The notes: generated by a model not told the origin, from the letters alone. Positions 46,813 to 56,675 are shown, numbered from the stretch's first letter. The stretch: DNA of 64,000 nucleotides from Marivirga tractuosa DSM 4126 (GCF_000183425.1 NC_014759.1:1946001-2010000); one strand, 5' to 3'. Program-made: numbers and translations.

Positions 46813-47100
46813 TTATTTATCATGCCAATGCCCATGCTCTGATGACCAAACTTTTCCAGGAGGTGCTTCGCCTGGAGGCTGAGCAACTGGCCCACGGTTA
46901 GAATTGACATTTTGTGAAGGAGATTCCTGAGCATTAAAATAAACCGAAAAACCAGCTATAGCCACTATTATTACCATTATAGCAATGTATAAAAGGTTCT
47001 TATTATTATTAATACCCGAAGATTCTTTCCCCATATGGCAATTCTTATATTTCTTCCCACTTCCGCAATGGCAAGGATCATTTCTTCTTAAATTTGACAT
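46813..47100 (-). CDS. SEC-C motif membrane-anchored protein
   Basis: 95 residues. The N-terminus is a SEC-C zinc motif NDPCHCGSGKKYKNCHMG (7-24), as at the end of SecA. One transmembrane helix follows (about 36-53), then a Pro/Gly-rich tail with GEAPPGKVWSSEHGHWH. Small SEC-C proteins bind zinc and may touch ribosomes or SecB; here the motif would face the cytoplasm and the tail the periplasm. Function unknown. Confidence 0.8.
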   Translation of the reverse strand: MSNLRRNDPCHCGSGKKYKNCHMGKESSGINNNKNLLYIAIMVIIVAIAGFSVYFNAQESPSQNVNSNRGPVAQPPGEAPPGKVWSSEHGHWHDK

Positions 47101-47123
47101 AGCCTAATAATTGTTGATCTTTT

Positions 47124-47131
47124 CAAATTTA
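47124..47131 (-). promoter_or_regulatory. -7 element for the SEC-C gene
   Basis: TAAATTTG on the - strand, an exact TAnnTTTG, 23 bases before the start codon. Confidence 0.4.
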
Positions 47132-47160
47132 CGAAATAAATTGAAATACTAGTAATGAAT

Positions 47161-47204
47161 TAAATACATGAGAATCCTGATTTAAATACATGAGAATCCT
47201 GATG
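47161..47204. repeat. 22-bp tandem duplication
   Basis: TAAATACATGAGAATCCTGA occurs twice in direct tandem (47161-47180 and 47183-47202), in the spacer between the SEC-C gene and the next lipoprotein gene. Confidence 0.85.
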
Positions 47205-47371
47205 AATTCAAATCATTTAAGGATTCTTATTGCCTCTTTTCCACTATTAATTTTAATTTGACCTAGAAAGCTCCAATGGTTTTTTCTCCTTGTAATTATT
47301 TTTTATTCTGAATTGGTGATTCTAGTTTCAATCATTACCTTTAATGTATATTTTAACAAAAAACCAAAACT

Positions 47372-48085
47372 ATGCGCCTTATTGCGAACTTCCCCCTTTT
47401 ACTTTTACTATTTATTAGCACTTCTTGTGAGGAATTCAATACAGAACCAATGGTCGTTCAGGAAGAATATGATAATTGGACAGTCCTTCAAATACCAAAT
47501 GGAGAAGAAGCACATGCAATCAGTGGAAGTATTGATGATGTGTTGGTGGTCACCACTTATACTAAAGTTTATGCCACTAAGGATGCTGGAGAGACTTGGG
47601 ATGAGGTTGCAGATTTTTCTGGTATTATGCCTGGCCTATTAGAAAGAAATGACAGCTTATTTATATTTGGAGCTTACGGACAAGGTGCAGATTATGATAT
47701 CGCTAGCAGTGTTGCGCGCTTTTCTCTTGATAAAGGCTATACCTGGCAGGAAGATAAAAAGAATGTTTACTCTCGTTTAAGCGTACCAATTAAATATGTT
47801 AAAGCTGAAAATGAAATCAGTTATAAAATCAAAAAGAACACATTCAAACTAGACGGATCCGAAACTGAGTATGTTGGCACTTCTGACATAGAAAAAACCA
47901 TTGATGATTATACAGCTAAACTTGAAATTCCATTTGAGTATATTTTAAACAATCTTCACCTAGATGACCAAAATCGTTTATATGTAGCGGCTTCCTATGG
48001 GACAGTAAATGAAAATGGCACTGTCAAACCAGGTGGGCGAAATGCTCCTGCACTTGTTTTTATTTCAAAAAGCCCATTACCGTAA
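47372..48085 (+). CDS. Lipoprotein with sialidase/BNR-like repeat, function unknown
   Basis: 237 residues starting with a lipoprotein signal: hydrophobic 7-15 and lipobox STSC (lipidated cysteine C19). The body has a BNR/Asp-box-like segment TKVYATKDAGETWDEV, a pattern found in beta-propeller sialidases and photosynthesis-assembly Ycf48-like proteins, and a second similar one SLDKGYTWQED. Only these two blades are visible, too few for a full propeller. Surface or periplasmic. Function unknown. Confidence 0.75.
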   Translation: MRLIANFPLLLLLFISTSCEEFNTEPMVVQEEYDNWTVLQIPNGEEAHAISGSIDDVLVVTTYTKVYATKDAGETWDEVADFSGIMPGLLERNDSLFIFGAYGQGADYDIASSVARFSLDKGYTWQEDKKNVYSRLSVPIKYVKAENEISYKIKKNTFKLDGSETEYVGTSDIEKTIDDYTAKLEIPFEYILNNLHLDDQNRLYVAASYGTVNENGTVKPGGRNAPALVFISKSPLP

Positions 48086-48135
48086 AAAGGTAGCTAATTT
48101 TAGGTTTTACTAAATTAAATTGAGTTCCTTCCTTA

Positions 48136-49077
48136 TTATCTCCAATTAATGACCTGAATTTCATTTTCCTCCCTTTGCTTCATAATATCAGGAAGGTGAT
48201 CCACTATTTCCTTTTGCAAAGCCTCAATAATCCTTCTTTTTAAAAAGTCCCTTTTCATAACCAGACTCACTTCCCTAAAAGGAGTAGGCTTTTTAAAGGT
48301 TCTAAGTTTTTTGCTATCATTTGGCGATAGATCCAAGGTAGCTAATTCAGGTAAAAGGGTTACGCCTCCTTGCTTATCTACCATTCTTTTAAGAGCTTCT
48401 AAAGAACCACTTTGATAATTTAAAATATTATCGAAATTTCGGTTTTGGCAAATATTTAAAACCTGTTCACGAAAACAATGGCCTTCATTTAATAACCACA
48501 GTTCGTTGTTTTCCAAATCCTTTCCGGAGATAGGTTCTTCCGGTGGTTCTAAATTAGTATTGTGAGCATACCCTAAAAACTTTTCGTAATAGATAGGGAT
48601 TTCTCTAAAGGAGCTATCATTTAAAGGCCCCACTACTATACCCACATCTATTGCTTCAGATTTTATGGCTGCCAATGTGTCTTCCGTTAATAATTCCTGA
48701 ACTTGAATATTAATGGAGGGATATTTATTCATAAAACTCTTAGCAAATAGTGGCAAAAGATAAGGAGCAATTGTAGGAATCACCCCAATCTTCAAGGCAC
48801 CAGAAACTTCCTTTTTCTGATCCTCAATGATTTCTTCCATCTTTTTAGCTTCATTCACGACCCTTCGTGCTTGTTCTAAAATCAGAGAGCCCAATTCAGT
48901 AGGAACAACTGGCTGTCTGCTTCTATCAAAAATTTTTACGCCTAAATTATCTTCCAATTTATTGATTTGCATACTCAGAGTTGGCTGCGTGATAAAACAG
49001 TTCCCAGCTGCCTTTCCAAAATGACGATAGGTATCTAATGCAATTATATATTCAAGTTGAGAAATAGTGGCCTTCAT
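48136..49077 (-). CDS. oxyR: OxyR-type LysR-family peroxide-sensing regulator
   Basis: 313 residues: an N-terminal LysR winged helix (1-60, QLEYIIALDTYRHFGKAAGNCF) and a periplasmic-binding-like effector domain. The segment GHCFREQVLNIC holds C201 and C210, nine positions apart, exactly as the redox pair C199/C208 of E. coli OxyR in GHCLRDQ. It should therefore sense H2O2 through a disulfide. Divergent from a ferric-iron ABC importer across 137 bases, so it may control iron uptake as well as peroxide defence (inference). Confidence 0.88.
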   Translation of the reverse strand: MKATISQLEYIIALDTYRHFGKAAGNCFITQPTLSMQINKLEDNLGVKIFDRSRQPVVPTELGSLILEQARRVVNEAKKMEEIIEDQKKEVSGALKIGVIPTIAPYLLPLFAKSFMNKYPSINIQVQELLTEDTLAAIKSEAIDVGIVVGPLNDSSFREIPIYYEKFLGYAHNTNLEPPEEPISGKDLENNELWLLNEGHCFREQVLNICQNRNFDNILNYQSGSLEALKRMVDKQGGVTLLPELATLDLSPNDSKKLRTFKKPTPFREVSLVMKRDFLKRRIIEALQKEIVDHLPDIMKQREENEIQVINWR

Positions 49078-49137
49078 ATATTCGGAGGATTTTATAACTG
49101 TAAAACATTAAGGCTCGCAATTTAAATAATTGAATCA

Positions 49138-49157
49138 AAATAATGGCTTTATTATTT
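49138..49157. promoter_or_regulatory. possible LysR-type binding palindrome between oxyR and the iron transporter
   Basis: AAATAAT (49138-49144) and ATTATTT (49151-49157) form a perfect 7-bp inverted repeat with a 6-base spacer, 61-80 bases upstream of each start. AT-rich context makes chance likely. Confidence 0.3.
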
Positions 49158-49177
49158 AGAATTAATCCAATTATGAT

Positions 49178-49185
49178 TAAATTTG
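49178..49185 (+). promoter_or_regulatory. -7 element for the iron ABC operon
   Basis: TAAATTTG, an exact TAnnTTTG, 29 bases before the start at 49215. No -33 TTG seen at the usual distance, which could mean activator dependence. Confidence 0.45.
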
Positions 49186-49214
49186 CCTTCGAAATTTTAA
49201 AATCTACAACTATA

Positions 49215-50261
49215 ATGAAAAATATAATCCTATCACTATTAGCAATAAGCACCCTTTGGGCTTGTTCACAAAGCTCCAATAAAGAAGGAGAATCAGAAAA
49301 AGAAGAAAGCAAGGAAGTTAATGTTTACACCCATAGACATTATGAATCTGATCAGCAACTCTTCAAAGATTTTGAAGAAAAAACAGGCATTAAGGTGAAT
49401 GTTGTAAGTGCCAATGCAGATGAGTTAATTCAAAAAATGACTTTGGAAGGTGAAAATTCTCCAGCTGATGTATTAATCACGGTAGATGCAGGTAGACTGC
49501 ATAGAGCAAAAGAAGCTGATCTTTTACAATCAGTTGAATCTGAAACTTTAAACAACACGATTTCATCAAATCTTAGAGATGTAGATAACCAATGGTTTGG
49601 ATTGACAATCAGAGGAAGAGTAATAGTTTATAATCCTGAAAAAATAAGTGCAGAAAAGATTTCAACTTATGAGTCTTTAGCTAATCCAGACATTAACGGA
49701 AGATTATTAATTCGCTCTTCATCCAATATCTACAATCAGTCTTTGATGGCTTCTATCATTGCGCATAATGGAGAAGAGGCTGCTTCAACTTGGGCGAGTT
49801 CAATTGTAAATAATATGGCAAGAGATCCTAAAGGTGGAGATAGAGATCAAATCAAAGCAGTTTATGCAGGAGAAGGTGATGTTGCGGTTTCTAACACCTA
49901 CTATTTAGGGAAAATGTTAAATTCTTCAAGCGAAGAAGAAGTGAAAGTTGCTCAAGCAGTTAAGATTTTATTCCCTAATCAAGATGGAAGAGGAACACAC
50001 ATCAATGTAAGTGGAGCGGGTGTTGCCAAATATGCACCAAATAAAGAGAATGCTATTAAATTTATTGAATTCTTAGTGTCAGAAGAAGCTCAAAAAGTTT
50101 TTGCTGGCGTGAATTATGAATATCCAGTAAACGAAAAAGTAGAATGGGCTCCAACTTTAAAAGAATGGGGAGATTTCAAAAGGGATACATTAAACCTTTC
50201 AGTTTTAGGAGAAAACAATGATTTAGCAGTTAAAATATTTGACAGAGCGGGTTGGAAATAA
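49215..50261 (+). CDS. Ferric-iron ABC transporter substrate-binding lipoprotein (FbpA/FutA type)
   Basis: Started at ATG 49215 (MKNIILSLLAISTLWAC), 348 residues; the longer frame from 49143 has no signal peptide at its start. Lipobox LWAC places a lipidated cysteine at 17. The mature protein begins VNVYTHRHYESDQQLFKDFEEKTGIKV, the class II iron-binding fold, with conserved tyrosines in VSNTYYLGKM that coordinate iron in FbpA/FutA. First gene of a three-gene operon with permease and ATPase. Thiamine- or putrescine-type proteins are distant alternatives. Confidence 0.9.
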   Translation: MKNIILSLLAISTLWACSQSSNKEGESEKEESKEVNVYTHRHYESDQQLFKDFEEKTGIKVNVVSANADELIQKMTLEGENSPADVLITVDAGRLHRAKEADLLQSVESETLNNTISSNLRDVDNQWFGLTIRGRVIVYNPEKISAEKISTYESLANPDINGRLLIRSSSNIYNQSLMASIIAHNGEEAASTWASSIVNNMARDPKGGDRDQIKAVYAGEGDVAVSNTYYLGKMLNSSSEEEVKVAQAVKILFPNQDGRGTHINVSGAGVAKYAPNKENAIKFIEFLVSEEAQKVFAGVNYEYPVNEKVEWAPTLKEWGDFKRDTLNLSVLGENNDLAVKIFDRAGWK

Positions 50262-50264
50262 TTT

Positions 50265-51932
50265 GTGAGTAAGCTAAAGTCAATTTTAAAATTTAAAAAG
50301 TATGCCAATGGTTGGTCCTTTGCTTTAATTGCATTGGTGCTAATTATTGGCTTACCTATTTATACCCTTTTCTTTAAACTTTTTGAGGAAACTACTGATA
50401 GTGTTTGGGGTCATTTGGTTGACACTGTTTTGACCGATTACATCATTAATTCTATTGGCTTGGTGATAGTAGTAAGCATCCTCACTTTACTCATGGGCAT
50501 TTCCTCCGCCTGGATCGTGAGCACAACCAATATTCCATTTAGAAGGCAATTCGAATGGATGCTGATTTTACCTTTAGCTATCCCCACATATATTGCAGCC
50601 TACACCTATGCAGGCATTTTTGATTACACTGGCCCTATTCAAGTTTTCCTAAGGGATATCGGCTTCTCGGATTTAGTGTATATTGACATTATGAATTTCT
50701 GGGGAGTAGCCGTAGTCATGGCGCTAGTATTATTCCCTTATGTTTATGTGGTAGCTAGATCTACATTTATGAGCCAATCTGCTACACTTTTAGAAGCTTC
50801 CCGAATTTTAGGCAGTTCATCCTGGCGTACATTCTTTAAAATCGCGCTACCCATCAGCCGACCTGCTATCATTGGCGGACTTTCATTAGTCATGATGGAA
50901 GTTTTAAATGATTACGGAGCTGTAAAATATTACGGTATTAGCACCTTTACCACTGGAATTTTCAGGGCTTGGTTTTCTTTTGGCGATCCTAATTCTGCTA
51001 TCAATTTATCTGGGATTTTAATGGGGTTCATTTTCATTATGATCATGGCGGAGAGATTGCAAAGAGGAAAAGTGAAATTTGATGAAGGTGCCAGAATTGG
51101 CAGACAGCTTAAGAGATATCAATTGACAGGCTGGAAAAAGTTTTTCGCCTGGATGGTATGTTTTATTCCTTTATTCTTAGGTTTTATAGCTCCTGTTTTT
51201 CAGTTAATTCTATGGTCATTTCAAACCATCAAAAAAATTATTGATTTTGATTTTCTGATTTTGATGGCTAATAGCTTTGGGCTTGCTCTATTGGCAGCTG
51301 TTTTATGTGTGGGCTTTTCAGTGATAATTTTATTCGCAGTCAAAGTAAATAAAAATAGGTTTTTTAGCCTATTAGCAAAATTTGCAGCATTAGGTTATTC
51401 CATTCCAGGAGCTGTCATTGCCATTGGCATTATGATTCCGTTGCTAGGGTTGGATAAATTCTTGATTTCTACTTGGCAGGATAGTTTCAATATGAAAATC
51501 GGGTTGATCTTCAGCGGAACCATTTTTGCCCTCACTTTTGCCTATGTCGTTCGCTTTTTAACCGTTTCTTTAAACCCTATTGAAGCAGCCTTTAAGAGGA
51601 CTGGAGATAGCATAGATGAAGCTTCCTACTCATTAGGAGCTGGTTCATTCAAGACACTTCTAAAAATTAATTTGCCATTATTAAAAAGCGCCTTAATTTC
51701 AGGCGGAATCTTAGTTTTTGTCGATATTTTAAAGGAATTACCGCTTACTTTAATTTTACGACCTTTTAATTTTCATACATTAGCAACCAAAGCCTACGAA
51801 TTGGCAAGCGATGAAATGATTGCTGAATCTGCAACACCTTCGCTCATCATTATCGTTATTGGCACCATACCCATTATTATTTTGAATCGCTTAATGAAAA
51901 ACACTAAAGCTGATGGAAGTATTATCAATTAA
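50265..51932 (+). CDS. Ferric-iron ABC transporter permease (FbpB type)
   Basis: 555 residues, two fused permease halves of about six helices each, as in FbpB/SfuB. Each half has an EAA loop: EASRILGSSSWRTFFKIALPISRPA (about 179-203) and EASYSLGAGSFKTLLKINLPLLKSA (about 455-479). It begins at GTG 50265, three bases after the binding-protein stop, and overlaps the ATPase gene by 20 bases. Forms the inner-membrane channel for iron. Confidence 0.92.
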   Translation: MSKLKSILKFKKYANGWSFALIALVLIIGLPIYTLFFKLFEETTDSVWGHLVDTVLTDYIINSIGLVIVVSILTLLMGISSAWIVSTTNIPFRRQFEWMLILPLAIPTYIAAYTYAGIFDYTGPIQVFLRDIGFSDLVYIDIMNFWGVAVVMALVLFPYVYVVARSTFMSQSATLLEASRILGSSSWRTFFKIALPISRPAIIGGLSLVMMEVLNDYGAVKYYGISTFTTGIFRAWFSFGDPNSAINLSGILMGFIFIMIMAERLQRGKVKFDEGARIGRQLKRYQLTGWKKFFAWMVCFIPLFLGFIAPVFQLILWSFQTIKKIIDFDFLILMANSFGLALLAAVLCVGFSVIILFAVKVNKNRFFSLLAKFAALGYSIPGAVIAIGIMIPLLGLDKFLISTWQDSFNMKIGLIFSGTIFALTFAYVVRFLTVSLNPIEAAFKRTGDSIDEASYSLGAGSFKTLLKINLPLLKSALISGGILVFVDILKELPLTLILRPFNFHTLATKAYELASDEMIAESATPSLIIIVIGTIPIIILNRLMKNTKADGSIIN

Positions 51933-52980
51933 GAACTTACATAAAAAATTTGGTAAAAAGCTTCAGTATGCGGTCAATAATGCAAGCCTGAATGTAAATA
52001 AAGGCGAACTTTTGGCTTTAGTTGGAGAAAGCGGAAGCGGCAAAACAACCTTATTAAGGTTGGTAGCTGGATTTGAAGAAGCAGATGCAGGCCAAATATC
52101 CATCAATAGTGATAAGGTGGTGGATGATAATTTCAGCATGAAGCCTGAAAAAAGAAAAATCGGAATGGTTTTTCAGGATTATGCTCTATTTCCACATTTA
52201 ACCGTAGCAGAAAACATAAAATTCGGTCTATCCAAAAATCAATTTCCCAATTTGAATGATAGAGTTAGGGAAGTTACCGATATGGTAGGTTTAAGCAGTT
52301 ATGAAAACAGATATCCCCATCATTTATCAGGCGGACAACAGCAAAGAGTGGCCTTAGCCAGAGCACTTGCGCCCAATCCAGGTTTGATTTTGTTAGATGA
52401 ACCTTTCAGTAATTTGGATGCAGTATTAAAAGACCAAGTTCGAGAGGAAGTCAGAAGCATTATTAAAAAAGCAGGAGCTACAGCCCTATTCGTAACTCAC
52501 GATATGCGTGATGCACTATCCTCTGCCGATAGAATAGCCATTTTGAAAGATGGCAAAATCCAGCAAGTTGGAACTCCAAGAGAACTTTACGAAACCCCTA
52601 AAAACCTTTATGTAGCTAGTTTTTTTGGGAAAATTAATGCTATGAATGCCACAGCTGAAAATGGCACTTATAAATTGAAAGCTGGCGAAATTAAAGGAGC
52701 AAAAACAGATAAAACAGGTCAGATTTTAATTGCCATCAGGCCTGAAAATATTGAAATCCTTACTGAAAAACAGGAAGGGACTTTCCCTGCTAAAGTAGTA
52801 TTAGCCCAATATTTCGGTGATCATCAGCAAGTTCATGCCGATATAGGAGCAGAAACTCATGTGGTCATTCATGCTCACGAAAAAATATTATTTGAGAAAG
52901 ATGATAATATTTTTCTTCGATTCAATCCATCCAAAATTCATATACTAGACACTTGTTGGTATCCTGGCTTGGTGAGTTAA
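51913..52980 (+). CDS. Ferric-iron ABC transporter ATP-binding protein (FbpC type)
   Basis: 355 residues. Walker A GESGSGKT (37-44), Q-loop VFQDYALFPH, signature LSGGQQQRVALARAL, Walker B LILLDEPFSNLD and switch histidine FVTHDMRDAL. The C-terminal region from about 240 is a TOBE-like domain (IAIRPENIEIL), as in FbpC/PotA-type ATPases. Overlaps the permease gene by 20 bases. Confidence 0.93.
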   Translation: MEVLSIKNLHKKFGKKLQYAVNNASLNVNKGELLALVGESGSGKTTLLRLVAGFEEADAGQISINSDKVVDDNFSMKPEKRKIGMVFQDYALFPHLTVAENIKFGLSKNQFPNLNDRVREVTDMVGLSSYENRYPHHLSGGQQQRVALARALAPNPGLILLDEPFSNLDAVLKDQVREEVRSIIKKAGATALFVTHDMRDALSSADRIAILKDGKIQQVGTPRELYETPKNLYVASFFGKINAMNATAENGTYKLKAGEIKGAKTDKTGQILIAIRPENIEILTEKQEGTFPAKVVLAQYFGDHQQVHADIGAETHVVIHAHEKILFEKDDNIFLRFNPSKIHILDTCWYPGLVS

Positions 52981-53088
52981 AAATGGAATAACAACTATTT
53001 CATTACTTCTGTCTTAAATTCTACTGCTAGGCATTATCATTTTGGCTGAATTATTGTGATATTTATATAATATAAAATATTAACGCTT

Positions 53089-53934
53089 ATGAAATATCTA
53101 TCTACAATCAGCTTATTCATTTCAATTCTACTTTTATCATCATGTGATTTATTAAATGATGCAATAGAAGAACAAGAAAACAACATCGATATAGCAGAAG
53201 GACTAAAAGAAGCCTTAAAAGTTGGCACTGATACAGCTACTTCTAAATTGGCAGTTGTAGATGGTTATTTGAAAGATGAAGCAGTAAAAATCCTTTTACC
53301 TGATGAACTGGAAGCTCAAATTGCAGCACTGAAAGCAGTTGAAATCAATGTGTTCGGATTAGGAACGATAACTGGAGATCAAATTTACAATACTGGTGTA
53401 CCCTTCTTAGGAATTAACAGTCTGGCAGAAAAAGAGGAAGAATTGATAGTAGGAATTAACCGTGCGGCTGAAGAAGCAGCCCAAGAGGCAGGGCCAATAT
53501 TTTTTGATGCCATTCGTGGCATTACCATTACAGATGCAGAAAACATTTTATATGGATCAGACACTGCAGCAACTGCTTATCTCATCGATAATACGTATCA
53601 ATCCTTATTCGACACTTTTGAGCCCAAAGTAAATAATGCAGTAAACTCAGTAAGTATTGGAGAAAGAACGGTAGAAGAGCTTTACGGCAATTTTGTCAGT
53701 GAGTACAATGATATATTAAACACCTCAGTGCCCATCAGTTTTTTAGAAAGTCAAACCCTTGGTTCCATTTCCGGTATCAACTCCATTGATGAAGCCGATA
53801 TTTCAGCTTTTGCGACTGAAAAAGGTTTGGATGGTTTATTCTTAAAAGTTCAGGATGAGGAAGCCAATATTCGAAATAATGTAAATGCAAGGGTAAATGA
53901 ACTCTTACAACAAGTATTTGGCTTGCTGGATTAA
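53089..53934 (+). CDS. DUF4197 lipoprotein
   Basis: 281 residues with a lipoprotein signal (hydrophobic 7-17, lipobox LSSC). The body matches DUF4197: GLKEALKVGTDTATSKL at the start, AEEAAQEAGPIFFDAIRGITITDAENIL in the middle, and FVSEYNDILN near the end. Probably anchored in the outer or inner membrane facing the periplasm. The function of this mostly helical family is unknown. Followed by a shared terminator. Confidence 0.88.
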   Translation: MKYLSTISLFISILLLSSCDLLNDAIEEQENNIDIAEGLKEALKVGTDTATSKLAVVDGYLKDEAVKILLPDELEAQIAALKAVEINVFGLGTITGDQIYNTGVPFLGINSLAEKEEELIVGINRAAEEAAQEAGPIFFDAIRGITITDAENILYGSDTAATAYLIDNTYQSLFDTFEPKVNNAVNSVSIGERTVEELYGNFVSEYNDILNTSVPISFLESQTLGSISGINSIDEADISAFATEKGLDGLFLKVQDEEANIRNNVNARVNELLQQVFGLLD

Positions 53935-53956
53935 GTACCAAAAATCATCCAAGAGC

Positions 53957-53995
53957 AAAAGCCTACGATTTAAATAATCATAGGCTTTTTCTTTT
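53957..53995. terminator. terminator between the DUF4197 gene and the beta-barrel gene
   Basis: AAAAGCCTACGATT (53957-53970) pairs with AATCATAGGCTTTT (53976-53989) with one mismatch, followed by a T-rich tract. The genes converge, so it may work in both directions. Confidence 0.8.
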
Positions 53996-54005
53996 CTTAA
54001 TTCCC

Positions 54006-56675
54006 TTAGAAATTATAGTTTACACTGAACAAAGCCCTTCTACCCTGAATAAAATTCTGATACGTACTCACAAAATACTCAGATAAGAAATCTCTACTTA
54101 TTGATTGTGTATCAAAAATATTATAAACCTGCAGATCAAATCTCCATGGTTTTTCGGGCCATTCATAACTCAATTCTGCATTAGCTAACCACCAATCGCT
54201 TTTGGTATTAGTACCATTATACATTTGATACTCAACATCTAAATCTACTTCAAAATTATCACCCCATTCTGCCTCCCATCGATTGGTAAAACTTTGAAGG
54301 TTAAATTGATTACGATTAGGACCGTTTTCATATTCTGTCAGCTGAAGTCCATATTTAAGCGAACTGGTCATGTATTGACCAAGATTTGTTTGAAAAGCTA
54401 AACTGTGTTTTTGATTCCACTGCTCATTATTAAGTTCCACTTCATTCAGCTGATTTACATAATTTTGGTATAGACCATTTGATTCAAACGTTAATCGAAA
54501 AGTTCTAAATCGCTTATCAATTTTACCATTATAATTAAAATCATACTGTGGTGCATTGCTATTTATCAACACAGAATTATTAACTAATCCATCAAAATTA
54601 GTAGCCTCTTGAAAAGAATGTTCTACCCTATTAAAATTTGTAAATAAGAAAGCATTCATCCCATTAAATAGGTTAAAGAAATGGTAGTTAAGCTGCACAC
54701 TATTATAAAAGGAGGTTCTTAAAGCTGCATTCCCCAATACTATATTTTGATAATTTCGTAGCTGGAATGCTTCTGATAACCATTCGGATTGCGGGCTTCT
54801 AATTTGCTGTTGAAATACAAAATTTAATCCTTGAACACTATTAATGTCATACTTAATCCTAAAGTTAGGTAGTACAAAGTGCTGCGTACTTTCTCCCACA
54901 TTTCCTTCGCCCTTGAGCGAATTCCTTTGGTCATTCAAATAGAAGTAACTCACCCCTGGGAGAAATAGAAATGATTCAACTCTTGATTTCCATTGTAATC
55001 CAGCTGCAAAATTGGAAAAGCTGCGGTCCATTCCTATCCTAAAATCTTCTAAAGATTCACCTTCTGCATTTTGCAAATTCCGATTCATGGAAGAAATTCT
55101 ATTTTGATATGATAGGGAAACATCCAAATGGTTTTTTCTATTCCAAACCCAATAATAATGCAATTCCGATTGTAATGTTTTGATGTCTTGCTGGCTATCT
55201 TCCAATCTAATAATGGACGAATCTGCCTCAGTTTCTAAACCATATTGTAAATCCCATGCATTTAAGCTTTGACTATTTCTCCACAAAAACTGGTTCTCAA
55301 TCGATATTAAGTGATTAGGGTTTATCTGAGTATAATAGTTGAGTTGCTGGTTCCAGCTCCATTCGTCATTTTCACTTTGAATGGTACTTTCTTGCCCTCC
55401 TGCCCAGTTGGAAAGTGAAAACCTATTTGCTGAATTCCTACTGCCCAACCATTGACTCTTATATTGCCAATTACTGAAAGGAGTAGCTAAGAAATCTAAC
55501 TGGTATTGCCCCAAAATACTGCCATATTCCTGATTTTGTTGATTAATGCTATTTTCAGGTTCGGGTGCGTCTTCACTCAAAAATCGTCTTTGCTGCCGTT
55601 GTTGCTCCAAAACATTTGCAGTATTTCCAATCATATAAGCTTGATGCTGCCATTTGCTTGATGGCTGATAATTAATATTAAGTCCCACAAAATTACTAGT
55701 CAACTCTTGTACCTGTGTTTTGTCTTTTTGAGGAATTGCATTTCTATCCTGCCGTTCTGCTATCTTTAGAGCACCTCCTTGAATACCCCAGGGATTCTGA
55801 GCCTGTTTCATTCGTTGGTAATCACTAAAATTAAAAGCCTGTTCTCCTATATTATTGGCATCAAGAATCGCATTAACACTTAAATCTTCACTATAATAAA
55901 AAGCATTTCCATGCCCAGTATAGCTATCTCTCAAACCTACGCCCAAGGTCACATCACCAAAAACCATTGACTTTTGATCTTCTTTTAAGGTAATATTCAT
56001 GGCTATTTGCTCATTGGTATTCACATTTTTCAAGGCGGCATTTTCCTGATAGCCTTTCAAAACCTGGACCCTATCTATAGCCTTTGCTGGTAAATTCTTT
56101 ACAGCCATTTTACTATCCCCATCAAAGAATTGCTTACCTTCCACTAGAAGCTTATCTACTTTCTTACCTTGCACCGACACACTTCCGTCTTCAGCAACCT
56201 CTACCCCCGGCAACTTCTTGAGCACATCTTCTAACTTCCGTTCATTGCCCTTCGTGAAAGCTTCAGTTTTATAAATTAGCGTATCTCCCGACAAGGTAAC
56301 CGGCATTTCTTTCACCACTTGTACCTCATCCATTAAGCCTTGATCTTGTGACAATGGAATAATAAGATTCTGAATTCTATCCGGATCTGTGGTGATATGC
56401 TTAATGAAAGGAACGTAGCCTACAAAACTAGCTCTCAATTCCAGCGGTACGCCAGTTTCGATAGTCATTTTGAATTTACCAGAAGCATCCGTAACGGCAA
56501 ACGACTTGATTTCATTAGTGGTCGTATCCTTCAGAAGCACATTAGCATAAGGTATGGGTGTATTTAAAGAATCCACTACTTTACCTTCCATGCTGTAATA
56601 ATCTTTACTTTTCTGCGCCAAAACAGAGCAAGAAATATAGACCACCGAAAAGATTGTGAGAATTATAGCTTTCAT
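54006..56675 (-). CDS. Outer-membrane beta-barrel protein with carboxypeptidase-like domain (TonB-receptor-like)
   Basis: 889 residues: signal peptide (1-20), CarboxypepD_reg-like domain (about 26-110, YYSMEGKVVDSLNTPIPYANV), a plug-like domain (about 130-235, RKLEDVLKKLPGVEVAEDG), then a long beta-barrel ending in an aromatic residue (NYNF), as required for outer-membrane insertion. No clear TonB box was recognised, so active transport is not certain; it fits the family of outer-membrane beta-barrel proteins often paired with GLPGLI proteins. Encoded 9 bases after the GLPGLI gene. Confidence 0.88.
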   Translation of the reverse strand: MKAIILTIFSVVYISCSVLAQKSKDYYSMEGKVVDSLNTPIPYANVLLKDTTTNEIKSFAVTDASGKFKMTIETGVPLELRASFVGYVPFIKHITTDPDRIQNLIIPLSQDQGLMDEVQVVKEMPVTLSGDTLIYKTEAFTKGNERKLEDVLKKLPGVEVAEDGSVSVQGKKVDKLLVEGKQFFDGDSKMAVKNLPAKAIDRVQVLKGYQENAALKNVNTNEQIAMNITLKEDQKSMVFGDVTLGVGLRDSYTGHGNAFYYSEDLSVNAILDANNIGEQAFNFSDYQRMKQAQNPWGIQGGALKIAERQDRNAIPQKDKTQVQELTSNFVGLNINYQPSSKWQHQAYMIGNTANVLEQQRQQRRFLSEDAPEPENSINQQNQEYGSILGQYQLDFLATPFSNWQYKSQWLGSRNSANRFSLSNWAGGQESTIQSENDEWSWNQQLNYYTQINPNHLISIENQFLWRNSQSLNAWDLQYGLETEADSSIIRLEDSQQDIKTLQSELHYYWVWNRKNHLDVSLSYQNRISSMNRNLQNAEGESLEDFRIGMDRSFSNFAAGLQWKSRVESFLFLPGVSYFYLNDQRNSLKGEGNVGESTQHFVLPNFRIKYDINSVQGLNFVFQQQIRSPQSEWLSEAFQLRNYQNIVLGNAALRTSFYNSVQLNYHFFNLFNGMNAFLFTNFNRVEHSFQEATNFDGLVNNSVLINSNAPQYDFNYNGKIDKRFRTFRLTFESNGLYQNYVNQLNEVELNNEQWNQKHSLAFQTNLGQYMTSSLKYGLQLTEYENGPNRNQFNLQSFTNRWEAEWGDNFEVDLDVEYQMYNGTNTKSDWWLANAELSYEWPEKPWRFDLQVYNIFDTQSISRDFLSEYFVSTYQNFIQGRRALFSVNYNF

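Noticed and set aside
47313..47642. 109-residue + strand frame overlapping the lipoprotein gene
   Set aside because: The overlapping 47372-48085 frame has a signal peptide and lipobox and explains the region.
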